From the NCBI RefSeq assembly GCF_000422245.1, contig NZ_ATHI01000007.1, positions 1-64,000 on the forward strand: a stretch of DNA of 64,000 nt, read 5' to 3'. The position numbers and the translations under genes were made by a program. Within the stretch, counting starts at the first letter, position 1. Each line of letters starts with the position of its first letter. The DNA is from Alkalidesulfovibrio alkalitolerans DSM 16529 (GTDB lineage: Bacteria; Desulfobacterota; Desulfovibrionia; Desulfovibrionales; Desulfovibrionaceae). Below the pieces are notes generated by a model. The model did no database searches and had not been told where the DNA came from. It was given only the letters and a program-made list of their open reading frames with translations. Of the stretch, positions 54,732-62,255 are shown piece after piece.

Positions 54732-55754
54732 TTACGATGCCTCGCCCATGGGCGCAACGAGGTCGTTGTCGCCGGGCTCGACGCAGGCGTCGTCGATGGT
54801 TTCCAGCATGTCGGCGAGTTCGTGGACCATGGCCCAGTCGTGGCACAAGATCATGCGCTTGCGTATCTCCTTGGACCCCGGCAGGCCATGGACGAAACGC
54901 GGAATGACAGTGCGCAGTTTGAGCAGGTCCTTGCGCGGTTGACCGTATTCGGCGATGAGCGCGGCGTGCTCGCGCACAAACCCTGCGATGCGCCGCCCGG
55001 TGAGCGGTTCGGGGGAGCGGCCTGACAGAATCTCGCGCAGATCCTCGAAGATGCCTGGGTGGCGTAGCGCGCCGCGCGCGAACATGACCGCATCCACGCC
55101 GGTCTCGCGCAGACAACGGGCCGCATCCTGGGCCGAGAAGAGGTCGCCGCTGGCGATCACCGGCAGGCTCGTCGCGGACTTGAGCTCGGCCAGGGCCTTC
55201 CAGTGGGCCGAGCCGGAATACCCCTGGGCCGCGCTGCGCGGGTGCAGCGTAAGCCAGGCAACGCCCGTGTCGGCGAGGCGCTTGGCGGCCTCGATGAAGG
55301 TCTGTTCATCGTGCGTCCAGCCCAGGCGCAGCTTGACCCCCACCCGGCCTTCTCCGGCCCGAGAGACAAGGGCTAGGGCGAGTTCTGCCAGACGCGCGGG
55401 TTCGCGCATCAAGGCCGCGCCGCTGCCTGCTTTCACGACCTTGGGCACTGGGCAACCAGCGTTCAAGTCGAGGAATTGGAACCCTCGCGCGAGAACCATT
55501 TCCGCGGCTTTTGCCATGACCTCGGGGTCTGCCCCGAAAAGCTGGACCACGAGCGGCTGGTCGGCCGGGCAGGTGTCCAGCAGGCGGCCCGTGCCATGGG
55601 ACGAAAAGAGCATGCCCTTGCCGCTGACCATTTCCGTCTCGCAGCAGGCCGCGCCGTGGGCGCGACACAGCAAACGGAAGGGCAGGTCGGAATAGCCGGC
55701 CAGCGGGGCCAGCCAGGGACGGTCCGGGGAGAGGGGGAGCGGCGCGTGGGTCAT
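54732..55754 (-). CDS. tRNA-dihydrouridine synthase
   Basis: This 340-residue FMN enzyme reduces uridines in the tRNA D-loop. It has APLAGYSDLPFRLLCR at the N-terminus, DLNAGCPVPKVVKAGSGAAL with the catalytic Cys near residue 100, VKLRLGWTHDE near residue 139 and the IASGDLFSAQDAA/DAVMFARGALRHPGIF pattern of DUS family. It is most like DusB-type proteins, but the sub-type is uncertain. It leads the dus-ispH pair. Confidence 0.92.
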   Translation of the reverse strand: MTHAPLPLSPDRPWLAPLAGYSDLPFRLLCRAHGAACCETEMVSGKGMLFSSHGTGRLLDTCPADQPLVVQLFGADPEVMAKAAEMVLARGFQFLDLNAGCPVPKVVKAGSGAALMREPARLAELALALVSRAGEGRVGVKLRLGWTHDEQTFIEAAKRLADTGVAWLTLHPRSAAQGYSGSAHWKALAELKSATSLPVIASGDLFSAQDAARCLRETGVDAVMFARGALRHPGIFEDLREILSGRSPEPLTGRRIAGFVREHAALIAEYGQPRKDLLKLRTVIPRFVHGLPGSKEIRKRMILCHDWAMVHELADMLETIDDACVEPGDNDLVAPMGEAS

Positions 55755-55837
55755 GGAGGTGAAAACGTGCGACCTTGGGGCGGGTTTGTCAAGAGCGGGT
55801 CGCGTTGCGGATATTCATGCACGCCGGGAAGAAGGAG

Positions 55838-55869
55838 GGGGAGCGCCGGTGTGGCAGGCGGCGCTCCCC
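55838..55869 (-). terminator. Terminator-like hairpin after the DUF2325-TPR pair
   Basis: GGGGAGCGCC pairs with GGCGCTCCCC over ten base pairs; the minus strand continues CTCCTTCTTCC, a weak T-rich tail, 55 bases past the TPR stop. Confidence 0.55.
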
Positions 55870-55923
55870 GTGAGGCGTGTGTGGCGTGTGAAGGCAGGGG
55901 CTGGTCGTGGATGGGCACGCGGC

Positions 55924-56232
55924 TCAGGCGGCCGCGAGGAGGGAGTCGAGGTTGTGCCGGATGCGTTGGTAGAGCGGATTGTCCGCGCCGAGGCGCATCG
56001 CGACGTTTTCAAGGGCCAATTCGTAGTTGCGCCGCGCACTGCGCACATCGCCTTGCATCCGCTGCACCAGGGCCATATTGCTGCGGATCTTGGCCTGATG
56101 GATGGGCGAGCCGACGCGCGCGGCTTCGGCCAAAGCCTCGTTCAAGCGTTCCAGGGCTTCCGTGTGGTTGCCGTCGTTGAAGGCGTCCATGCCGCTTTTC
56201 ACGATTTCGCCGATGGCCTTGCAAGCGCACAT
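55924..56232 (-). CDS. Small TPR-like protein
   Basis: The 102-residue product begins MCACKAIGEIVKSGMDAFNDG and contains two tetratricopeptide-like helix pairs (HTEALERLNEALAEAARVG; SARRNYELALENVAMRLG). It has two Cys at positions 2 and 4. It follows the DUF2325 gene by 27 bases and must share its iron-responsive promoter. No function known; the repeat suggests protein binding. Confidence 0.8.
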   Translation of the reverse strand: MCACKAIGEIVKSGMDAFNDGNHTEALERLNEALAEAARVGSPIHQAKIRSNMALVQRMQGDVRSARRNYELALENVAMRLGADNPLYQRIRHNLDSLLAAA

Positions 56233-56259
56233 ATCTTGCTCCTTTGGGAATTCAGGGTT

Positions 56260-56541
56260 TCAGGACTGGAGGCGGTTCAGGCAATCCCTGAGGGCGGCCG
56301 TTCCGCAGGCGTGCATCAGGATGCAGGGGATGTTGCGCGAGCGGGCCGTCTTTTCGGCCTGACGTTTAGCCGTGTGCGAGACCTTGTTGGTACACACGAT
56401 GATCGCGCACGGGCACCCGATCTTGTCGCAGATGTCGCGCTCCGAACCCTCGAACCATTTGAGCTTCAGCCCCCTCTCCGAGGCCAGCCTCTCATAGTCC
56501 TTTCTGAGTCGAGTCATTCCGCCGATCATGGCTGCGCACAT
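56260..56541 (-). CDS. DUF2325 family protein, Cys-rich
   Basis: The 93-residue protein is of the DUF2325 family. It starts MCAAMIGGMTRLRKDYERLASERG, read in parts, and has eight Cys (2, 38, 43, 45, 50, 73, 79, 87), including CPCAIIVCTNKVSH, which suggests metal or cluster binding. GGAGG lies six bases before the ATG. A Fur-like box overlaps the promoter 50 bases upstream. Family members are found near iron and redox genes in anaerobes; the function is not known. Confidence 0.87.
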   Translation of the reverse strand: MCAAMIGGMTRLRKDYERLASERGLKLKWFEGSERDICDKIGCPCAIIVCTNKVSHTAKRQAEKTARSRNIPCILMHACGTAALRDCLNRLQS

Positions 56542-56578
56542 GGTGACCTCCGTTTGCTCCCTTGCTTACGTGAGGCCA

Positions 56579-56607
56579 TCTTTAATGAAGATGAAAATCA
56601 TTGTCAA
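56579..56607 (-). promoter_or_regulatory. Promoter of the DUF2325-TPR pair
   Basis: On the minus strand TTGACA (56607-56602), a 17-base spacer and TAAAGA (56584-56579) form a promoter about 37 bases before the DUF2325 start. Confidence 0.65.
56592..56606. promoter_or_regulatory. Fur box
   Basis: TGAAAAT-C-ATTGTCA is a 7-1-7 inverted repeat matching the Fur core TGATAAT-n-ATTATCA at 12 of 14 positions. It covers the -35 element and spacer of the DUF2325 promoter, the position expected for iron-dependent repression. Confidence 0.75.
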
Positions 56608-56784
56608 TTAAAACCGGGGTCCAAATGAAAAAAGTTTTCAATCCGCCTCTCGCTTTCATCCCGAAGGTGCCTAACCATGCCACGTTGCGACGCGATGACG
56701 ATCGTGCGCCAAAGGCGATGAAAGGAGGGCGGGAAAGCTCGGTTGCCGGAGTGGGGGGAAGAGAGAGGCGAGGCTCGGGGCGGT

Positions 56785-57594
56785 TCAGACGGTCAGGCCG
56801 CGAAGGCTCGGACGCGGGCCCCGGCCCAGATAGGGGGCCAGCAGCGGCGAGGGCGGCGAAGCTTCGTGGTGCATGCCGAGGCAGGTCAGGGCAGGGCGGC
56901 CGGAGCGATCCACACGCAGGGCGTGCTCCAGGAACGGGAGCAACCCCGGCAGGGCACCTGGTTTCGTGGCCGCGACCCGGTAGCTGCCGCGCGTGTCGTC
57001 CAGCGTGGCCGCGAGGCGGATGCTGCCCGCCTCGGGATGGCGGCCGTCGAGCGTCAGCCGCGAGAGGCCCCCGCCGTCCTCCGCGAGTCTTTCAAGAGCC
57101 GGGCTGTCGGGCAGATGGAAAGGCAGATAGGCGAGCGAGGCTTTATGGGATGCGAGGAATGCGCCCAAAGGGGCAAGGGCGCATTCCACGGCGCGGTGAG
57201 CGGCGCGAATTGCCGGGGTGGCGCGAACTTCCGCGGTGAGCCGCACGATGCGGTCGGCCGGAGATTCAGCGCCTGCCGGACAGATATCCAGGCGAGCGAA
57301 AATATCTTCGAAAGCATAGCGGGCCGCGAGATAGTCGGCCGCCAGATCGGCAGGGGTAGCCGCGCCATCGGACTGCACGAGGCGCAGCACGATTTCGGGC
57401 CACAGTGCGGCGATGCTGAAGGTGAGCAGGGTTCCGGGTCTGGGGTCGCCGCCGAGCGGGGCCAGGAGGCGGCAGCCCTGGGCATCGATCCAATAAAGGC
57501 CGGCGCTCTCCTGTTCGAGTACGCGGCCGCGAATGGTTTCGCCAGGGGAATGTCGGGCGCGAAAGGCGGTCACTCTGTCGGGGTGCTGGCGCAT
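56785..57594 (-). CDS. Hypothetical protein at end of flagellar operon
   Basis: I do not recognise this 269-residue protein. The start MRQHPDRVTAFRARHSPGE is followed by a small beta-rich stretch (residues 18-60: GRVLEQESAGLYWIDAQGCRLLAPL, read in parts), then helical sequence and a C-terminal beta region about 170-245 (SIRLAATLDDTRGSYRVAAT). No signal peptide or membrane segment is seen. It is 35 bases after the coiled-coil protein gene and reads with the flagellar operon, so a flagellar hook-length-like or assembly role is possible but unproved. Confidence 0.7.
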   Translation of the reverse strand: MRQHPDRVTAFRARHSPGETIRGRVLEQESAGLYWIDAQGCRLLAPLGGDPRPGTLLTFSIAALWPEIVLRLVQSDGAATPADLAADYLAARYAFEDIFARLDICPAGAESPADRIVRLTAEVRATPAIRAAHRAVECALAPLGAFLASHKASLAYLPFHLPDSPALERLAEDGGGLSRLTLDGRHPEAGSIRLAATLDDTRGSYRVAATKPGALPGLLPFLEHALRVDRSGRPALTCLGMHHEASPPSPLLAPYLGRGPRPSLRGLTV

Positions 57595-57629
57595 TGGGAA
57601 CCGTCTCCCGGTTCATGGGAGGTGCCGTG

Positions 57630-58046
57630 TTAGGACGCGGCCTGTTCGATGATGAATTCGACCTCGTCCACGGACATGCCCGTGGAGCGCGCGAGTTCTT
57701 GAGCGGACTTGCCGCGCTTGTGCCCTGTGAGTACGATCTCGCGCAGGAATTCCGGCGAACGCGACATTTCCTGGGCCTGTTTGAGCAGTTTGGAAAGCTC
57801 CTTGGCTCGGGCTGCGAGGGCTTGGTCCAGGGCCGCGAGCTCTGCCTGGCGCTCCTCGAAGGAGGCCACGAGTTCACGCTCCATCTGGGTGTTGAAACGC
57901 AGCTTGTTGAGCAATTCCTCCTGCTTGTCGCGTAGCTTGGAGAGGACTTCCTCGCTTTTTCGCAGGCGCAGGAAAAATACGATCACCAATCCGAGGAGCA
58001 GAACCTCGAACACGGTGAGGAGGACCAGGAGCAATTCCATCGACAT
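57630..58046 (-). CDS. Membrane-anchored coiled-coil protein (DUF6115-like)
   Basis: The 138-residue protein has an N-terminal membrane anchor (ELLLVLLTVFEVLLLGLVIVF, about 4-24; read with care as one helix), a long coiled coil about 28-95 (EEVLSKLRDKQEELLNKL) and a C-terminal helix-turn-helix-like segment (KSAQELARSTGMSVDEVEFII). Such proteins are regularly found beside fliL in Desulfovibrio-type flagellar operons. The function is unknown. Confidence 0.75.
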   Translation of the reverse strand: MSMELLLVLLTVFEVLLLGLVIVFFLRLRKSEEVLSKLRDKQEELLNKLRFNTQMERELVASFEERQAELAALDQALAARAKELSKLLKQAQEMSRSPEFLREIVLTGHKRGKSAQELARSTGMSVDEVEFIIEQAAS

Positions 58047-58057
58047 GAACGCCGCCG

Positions 58058-58390
58058 TCAGATCTTGATGTTGATGAGATTGCCGGTCCAGGGCGAGGCG
58101 TTGGACGCGGTATTCATTTCCTCGGAGGAATCGCCCTTGGAATGCTGGCGGGTACCTGCGTCGCCCTGCTGGCCTCCTCCCGCGCCTTCCCGGTCCACGA
58201 GCTTGGACTTTTCGGTACGCTCTATTTCCTGGACCTGTTCCTTGGACAGTTCGTGCTGCTGGACCGCCTTTTCGAAAAGCGCGGCACGTTGCTGGTCGGG
58301 ATGCGTGCGCAAGGCCGTGGCCACCTTGGAGAGGTGGGGAAGCTGCTGGATGAGCAGATTCAGGTCGACCATGTTCGGCGGCGGCATCAT
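58058..58390 (-). CDS. Hypothetical flagellar-operon protein
   Basis: The 110-residue protein (MMPPPNMVDLNLLIQQLPHL) has a short helical N-terminus to about residue 65 and a Gly/Ser/Gln-rich disordered C-terminus. Its ATG overlaps the fliL stop (ATGA), which supports that it is real and translated with fliL. I do not recognise a family. Confidence 0.7.
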   Translation of the reverse strand: MMPPPNMVDLNLLIQQLPHLSKVATALRTHPDQQRAALFEKAVQQHELSKEQVQEIERTEKSKLVDREGAGGGQQGDAGTRQHSKGDSSEEMNTASNASPWTGNLINIKI

Positions 58391-59109
58391 TGCACCAGAT
58401 ATTTGTCTATAAGGATCGTTTCGATGTTGTCGTGCGCGACGAACTTGTTGAGTACCGAAAGAATGTCGCTCTTCAGTGTCTCCAGGTTCTCCGTGTCTGC
58501 GAGGAACGCGAACTCCTTGTTCTTCACGTAGTAGTAAACTGCATCGCGCAACTGGAACGTCTTTGCCGAGATCTCGCCTTCGGCCAGCTTGTTGGTGGCG
58601 ACGATCGTAAATTGTAAATGCAAAAAACGTACCTTGCCGTCTTTGTCGATCAGTTCGATCCAGAACGGGTCAAAGGTGACGTTGAGGTCCACCGCCTCGG
58701 GAGCTGGTTTTTCAGCTTCTTTGATGGGCTGTTCAGCCGGTTCGTCCGGCTCGGGAGTCTTTTCAGGCCAGAGTACGATGGCGAGGATTGCGGCGAGCAG
58801 CAGCGCAAGGCCGCCTGCGGCGAAAAACAGGAATTTCTTGGTCAGCCATGCCGGGACGGCGATGACGCGTTTCTTTTCGGCCGGAGCCGCCTGGGCCAGC
58901 GCCTCTTCGGCCGAGATGTCCTCTTCGGGTTCATCTTCCTCTTCTTCGAGGAAGGGGGCGTCGTCGAGGTCGAGTTCGACCTTCTGCAACGCCCTGGGAA
59001 CCTCGTCGCTTTCATCGAGGTTCCGTTCGTCGAGTCTGGCCTTCTCCTCTTGGGAACCGCCTCCCAGGGGATTGGCGGCGCCGAGCGGATCGTCGCCGTC
59101 GGGAACCAT
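58387..59109 (-). CDS. fliL: Flagellar basal body-associated protein FliL
   Basis: FliL surrounds the stator and supports motor torque. The 240-residue protein has an unusually long acidic cytoplasmic N-terminus (about 1-85, with an EEEEDEPEEDISAEEAL run), one transmembrane helix (FLFFAAGGLALLLAAILAIVLW) and the periplasmic FliL domain ending LIDKYLVQ. I chose the ATG at 59109, nine bases after GAGG; the ATG at 59118 overlaps that site. It follows cheY by 44 bases. Confidence 0.88.
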   Translation of the reverse strand: MVPDGDDPLGAANPLGGGSQEEKARLDERNLDESDEVPRALQKVELDLDDAPFLEEEEDEPEEDISAEEALAQAAPAEKKRVIAVPAWLTKKFLFFAAGGLALLLAAILAIVLWPEKTPEPDEPAEQPIKEAEKPAPEAVDLNVTFDPFWIELIDKDGKVRFLHLQFTIVATNKLAEGEISAKTFQLRDAVYYYVKNKEFAFLADTENLETLKSDILSVLNKFVAHDNIETILIDKYLVQ

Positions 59110-59153
59110 GAAAACCATCCTCGCCCCTTGAGAGAAGGCCTACCGAGGCCCGT

Positions 59154-59537
59154 CTATTTTCCGAAGATCTTTTCGATCTTCTGCCCCAGCGTGTCGGCCG
59201 TGAAAGGCTTGACGATGTAATTGGAGACTTTGGCCTGCACGGCCTCGATGATGTTCTCCTGCTGCGCCTCGGCCGTGACCATGAGGAACGGCAGGTCCGC
59301 GAACTCCTCGCTGGCCCGCACCTTGCGCAGGAGTTCGATGCCGGTCATCTGCGGCATGTTCCAGTCAGAGACGATGAAATCGATCTTGTCCTTGTTCAGG
59401 ATCTCCCACGCGGTGGAGCCGTCGTCCGCCTCGACAACGTTGTTGAAGCCGAGTTGCTTGAGAATGTTGCGCACGATGCGGCGCATCGTCGAGAAGTCGT
59501 CCACCACGAGGATGCGCATATTCGGATTGGCGGCCAT
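59154..59537 (-). CDS. cheY: Chemotaxis response regulator CheY
   Basis: CheY in its phosphorylated form binds the flagellar switch. The 127-residue single receiver domain has the acidic pair in [18 protein letters not shown], phospho-Asp in [12 protein letters not shown] (about D59), the switch Thr in MVTAEA and the Lys in NYIVKPF. The sequence is close to enteric CheY throughout. It lies 16 bases after fliA in the flagellar operon. Confidence 0.97.
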   Translation of the reverse strand: MAANPNMRILVVDDFSTMRRIVRNILKQLGFNNVVEADDGSTAWEILNKDKIDFIVSDWNMPQMTGIELLRKVRASEEFADLPFLMVTAEAQQENIIEAVQAKVSNYIVKPFTADTLGQKIEKIFGK

Positions 59538-59553
59538 GACTGCTCCGGTCTCG

Positions 59554-60348
59554 TTAAGTGAGGTCGCCCTCGTAGTGCTCCTTGAAGAGGATACGGAGCT
59601 TTCCGAGGGCTTGTGAGTGAAGTTGCGAAACGCGGCCTTCTGTTATGTCCATGACCTCGGCCGTCTCCCGCATATTCAGTTCTTCGCCGTAATAAAGAGA
59701 TAATACGAGTTTTTCGCGTGGCGTCAATTCATCAATAAGGGAGGCGATTTTGTCAACGATTTCCTGAAAAGCCGTCAGATGGAACGGGTCGTTTTCATGG
59801 CTGGCTTTCTTCATGGAGGCCAGGTTCTCGGACAGGGTCTCCAGGCTCACGCAGACCTGATTTTGCATCATTTCCAGACCGTAATCCACGTCCTTCTCGC
59901 TGAGACCCGTTTCGCGCACAAGATCGTCGAGACTTGCCGGGCTGCCTGTCTCGCCTTCGATGCGGCGTGAGGTCTCTTCGATGAGCCTAATTTTTTGACG
60001 CAGATTGCGCGAGAACCAGTCCAGGCGGCGCAACTCGTCGAGCATTGCCCCCTTGATGCGGTTTTCGGCGTAGGTCTCGAACTTGATGTTGTGCGAGGCG
60101 TCAAATTTCTTGAGCGCTTCGAGAAGGCCGAGCGAGCCCGCGCTGATGAGCTCGTTCAGCTCGATGTTGCGGGGCAGCTTCGCCTTCAGACGCAGCCCGA
60201 TGATCTTGATCTTGGGCGCGTAGTGGCGGACGATCTCTTCCTTGTCCCGGTGCGGCAGGTCGTCGAACGTGGTTTCGCCACGTTCGAGCCTACGCCACGG
60301 ACTGTTCCTGGAAGAGGATCTTTTTCCAGAAGAATTTGATGTTTCCAT
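59554..60348 (-). CDS. fliA: Flagellar RNA polymerase sigma factor FliA
   Basis: FliA (sigma-28) transcribes late flagellar and chemotaxis genes. The 264-residue protein has region 2 ([39 protein letters not shown]), region 3 and region 4 ([39 protein letters not shown]). Region 1.1 is missing, as is usual. The start at 60348 overlaps the end of flhG by 59 bases and has no clear ribosome site, but no in-frame Met lies before region 2. Confidence 0.93.
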   Translation of the reverse strand: METSNSSGKRSSSRNSPWRRLERGETTFDDLPHRDKEEIVRHYAPKIKIIGLRLKAKLPRNIELNELISAGSLGLLEALKKFDASHNIKFETYAENRIKGAMLDELRRLDWFSRNLRQKIRLIEETSRRIEGETGSPASLDDLVRETGLSEKDVDYGLEMMQNQVCVSLETLSENLASMKKASHENDPFHLTAFQEIVDKIASLIDELTPREKLVLSLYYGEELNMRETAEVMDITEGRVSQLHSQALGKLRILFKEHYEGDLT

Positions 60349-61114
60349 CGAGTCTCGTGGCTGGCTGCCAGCAGTTGACCGCGTCCGCGATCCCGGCCAC
60401 GGCGCGCGCGGCCGGGCTTTCGGGTGAGCGGATGCAGAAGGGTACCTGGGCGATCACCGCCCGGCGCACGGCCTCGTCCGGCGGCACATGACCCACCATG
60501 TCGAGCGAGACGCCGTCCAGAAAATGGTCGCAAGCTTTGTACAGCGTGGTGAACACGTTCTTCGCGGTCTTGACGTCGGGAGCCATGTTGATCACGACCC
60601 GGAATCTGTCGATGCCGTGGGAATTCTTGAGCACTTTGATCACGGCATAGGCATCGGTCAGGGACGTGGGTTCGGGCGTGACAACGAGCAGGCGCTCCTG
60701 CACGGCCAGATTGAAGTAAAGTACATTGTCGCTCAAGCCCGCGCCCGTGTCCACGATCAGGAAATCCACCTCGTTTTCGAGGCTGTCCATGGATTCGAGG
60801 AGTTCGAGCTTTTGGCCCGTGGAGAGAGAGAGCATACCCTCCACGCCCGAGGCGGCGGGCAGGATGCTGAAGCCGTATTCCGTGGGCAGGAGGATGTCCT
60901 CGACGGAAACCCCCTCGTGGAAGAGATGAAAAAGCGTACGCTCGGGAGCCAGGCCCAGCAGGACGTCCACATTGGCCAGCCCCAGGTCGGCGTCCATGAG
61001 CACCACCCGGCGGCCGAGAGCGGCCAGACGGCAGGCGAGGTTCACCGAAAGGTTGGTCTTGCCCACGCCTCCCTTGCCGGAGGTCACGGAGAGCACCAAG
61101 GGGTAGTTGGCCAT
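60290..61114 (-). CDS. flhG: Flagellum site-determining protein FlhG
   Basis: FlhG (FleN/YlxH) is a MinD-like ATPase that controls the number and site of flagella, opposing FlhF. The 274-residue protein has the deviant Walker A SVTSGKGGVGKTNLSVNLA, the LMDADLGLANVDVLLG motif and FLIVDTGAGLSDNV. I chose the ATG at 61114. It follows flhF by 22 bases and overlaps fliA. Confidence 0.93.
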   Translation of the reverse strand: MANYPLVLSVTSGKGGVGKTNLSVNLACRLAALGRRVVLMDADLGLANVDVLLGLAPERTLFHLFHEGVSVEDILLPTEYGFSILPAASGVEGMLSLSTGQKLELLESMDSLENEVDFLIVDTGAGLSDNVLYFNLAVQERLLVVTPEPTSLTDAYAVIKVLKNSHGIDRFRVVINMAPDVKTAKNVFTTLYKACDHFLDGVSLDMVGHVPPDEAVRRAVIAQVPFCIRSPESPAARAVAGIADAVNCWQPATRLDGNIKFFWKKILFQEQSVA

Positions 61115-61136
61115 CTGCGTCACGTTCCTTTGCGCC

Positions 61137-62255
61137 TTAGGCCGCCTGCCCTGTCGCGTGGCCCTGACGGGGGGCGTCTTGCGCGGCCTTGGGCAGTTCA
61201 TGCTTGAAGAGCAGCTTCCACAGGGTCATGGCCTCGGTCAACGGGGCCGCGTCGCGGAGTCCGGGACCGCCGACCAGGGCGCTCGTGGGCAGTCCGCAGG
61301 ATTCGGCCGCGTTGACGATCGACCCGAACGTACAGGCTTCGTCGAGCTTCGTCCAGATCAGGGAAACCGTTTTGGCGGTGCGGTAGGTGTCCAGGAAGCT
61401 GTCGATCTGGGCTGGCGCGTAATGCGGCGAAAGGAGCAGGTGCACGTCCATGGAGGGAATCTCGGCCATTCCGAGTTCGCGCAGCACGTTCCCCAGGCGT
61501 TTGCCGCGCGCCACTGCGGGCAGATCGACGAAGACGCGATCGAAGCCGTGCAGGGCGGCCATGACGTCGGCCGCGTCGTCGGGACCGTGGATTTCGCGAA
61601 AGGTCATCTTCGAGAGCTGGGCGTAGTGCTTGAGCAGAAGGCGTCCCTTGCCGCGCTCGCAGTCAGCGCTGACGAGGCAGATGCGGGCCTTGGGCGAGGC
61701 TTTCTGCACGGCAAGGGCCATGCGGATGAGCTGCGTCGTCTTGCCCACGCCGCTCGGCCCTGAAAATGCCTGCACTTTGTGGGGGAAGGCGGCGGGCGTC
61801 AGCGCCCTGACAGGCACGACCTCGGAGAGCGCCTTGAGCAGCGAGCAGTCGCGATCGCGACTCAGACGCGCGAAAAGTCGGATCACCACCTGACGATGGA
61901 CTCCGTCTTCTTCGAGAAAGCGCAGGCCCTGCTGCTGCAGCGGGGTGAGGCTTTCGAGGTCGATGCGGTCTCCGGCCAGGCCGAGCAGCACCTCTTTGAT
62001 CTGTCCCCATTCGCGCTTGAGGCTCATGACGTCCTCCCGTGTGTCCGAGTCGGGTGAGGCTCCGCCGCCGGGGCCGGATTGTCCTGCACCGTCGCCGGGC
62101 GTTTCATGCTCCACGGCGGCCATGACTTCGCAAAAGCAGATGCCGTTTTCCCGCTTGGACTGCGTGGAGAGGATCACGGCGCCCGCTCCGAGCTCCCGCT
62201 TCACCTGGTCCAGCACGGCCTTCGTGTTCTTGCCGCGAAACGTCTTAACCCGCAT
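61137..62255 (-). CDS. flhF: Flagellar biosynthesis GTPase FlhF
   Basis: FlhF is the SRP-like GTPase that places the flagellum at the pole. The 372-residue protein has a B-domain at the N-terminus (MRVKTFRGKNTKAVLDQVKRELG, read in parts), a variable charged stretch, then the NG GTPase with FSGPSGVGKTTQLIRMA near residue 167, and TKLDEACTFGSIVNAAESCGLP near residue 310. It overlaps the end of flhA by 11 bases. Confidence 0.94.
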   Translation of the reverse strand: MRVKTFRGKNTKAVLDQVKRELGAGAVILSTQSKRENGICFCEVMAAVEHETPGDGAGQSGPGGGASPDSDTREDVMSLKREWGQIKEVLLGLAGDRIDLESLTPLQQQGLRFLEEDGVHRQVVIRLFARLSRDRDCSLLKALSEVVPVRALTPAAFPHKVQAFSGPSGVGKTTQLIRMALAVQKASPKARICLVSADCERGKGRLLLKHYAQLSKMTFREIHGPDDAADVMAALHGFDRVFVDLPAVARGKRLGNVLRELGMAEIPSMDVHLLLSPHYAPAQIDSFLDTYRTAKTVSLIWTKLDEACTFGSIVNAAESCGLPTSALVGGPGLRDAAPLTEAMTLWKLLFKHELPKAAQDAPRQGHATGQAA

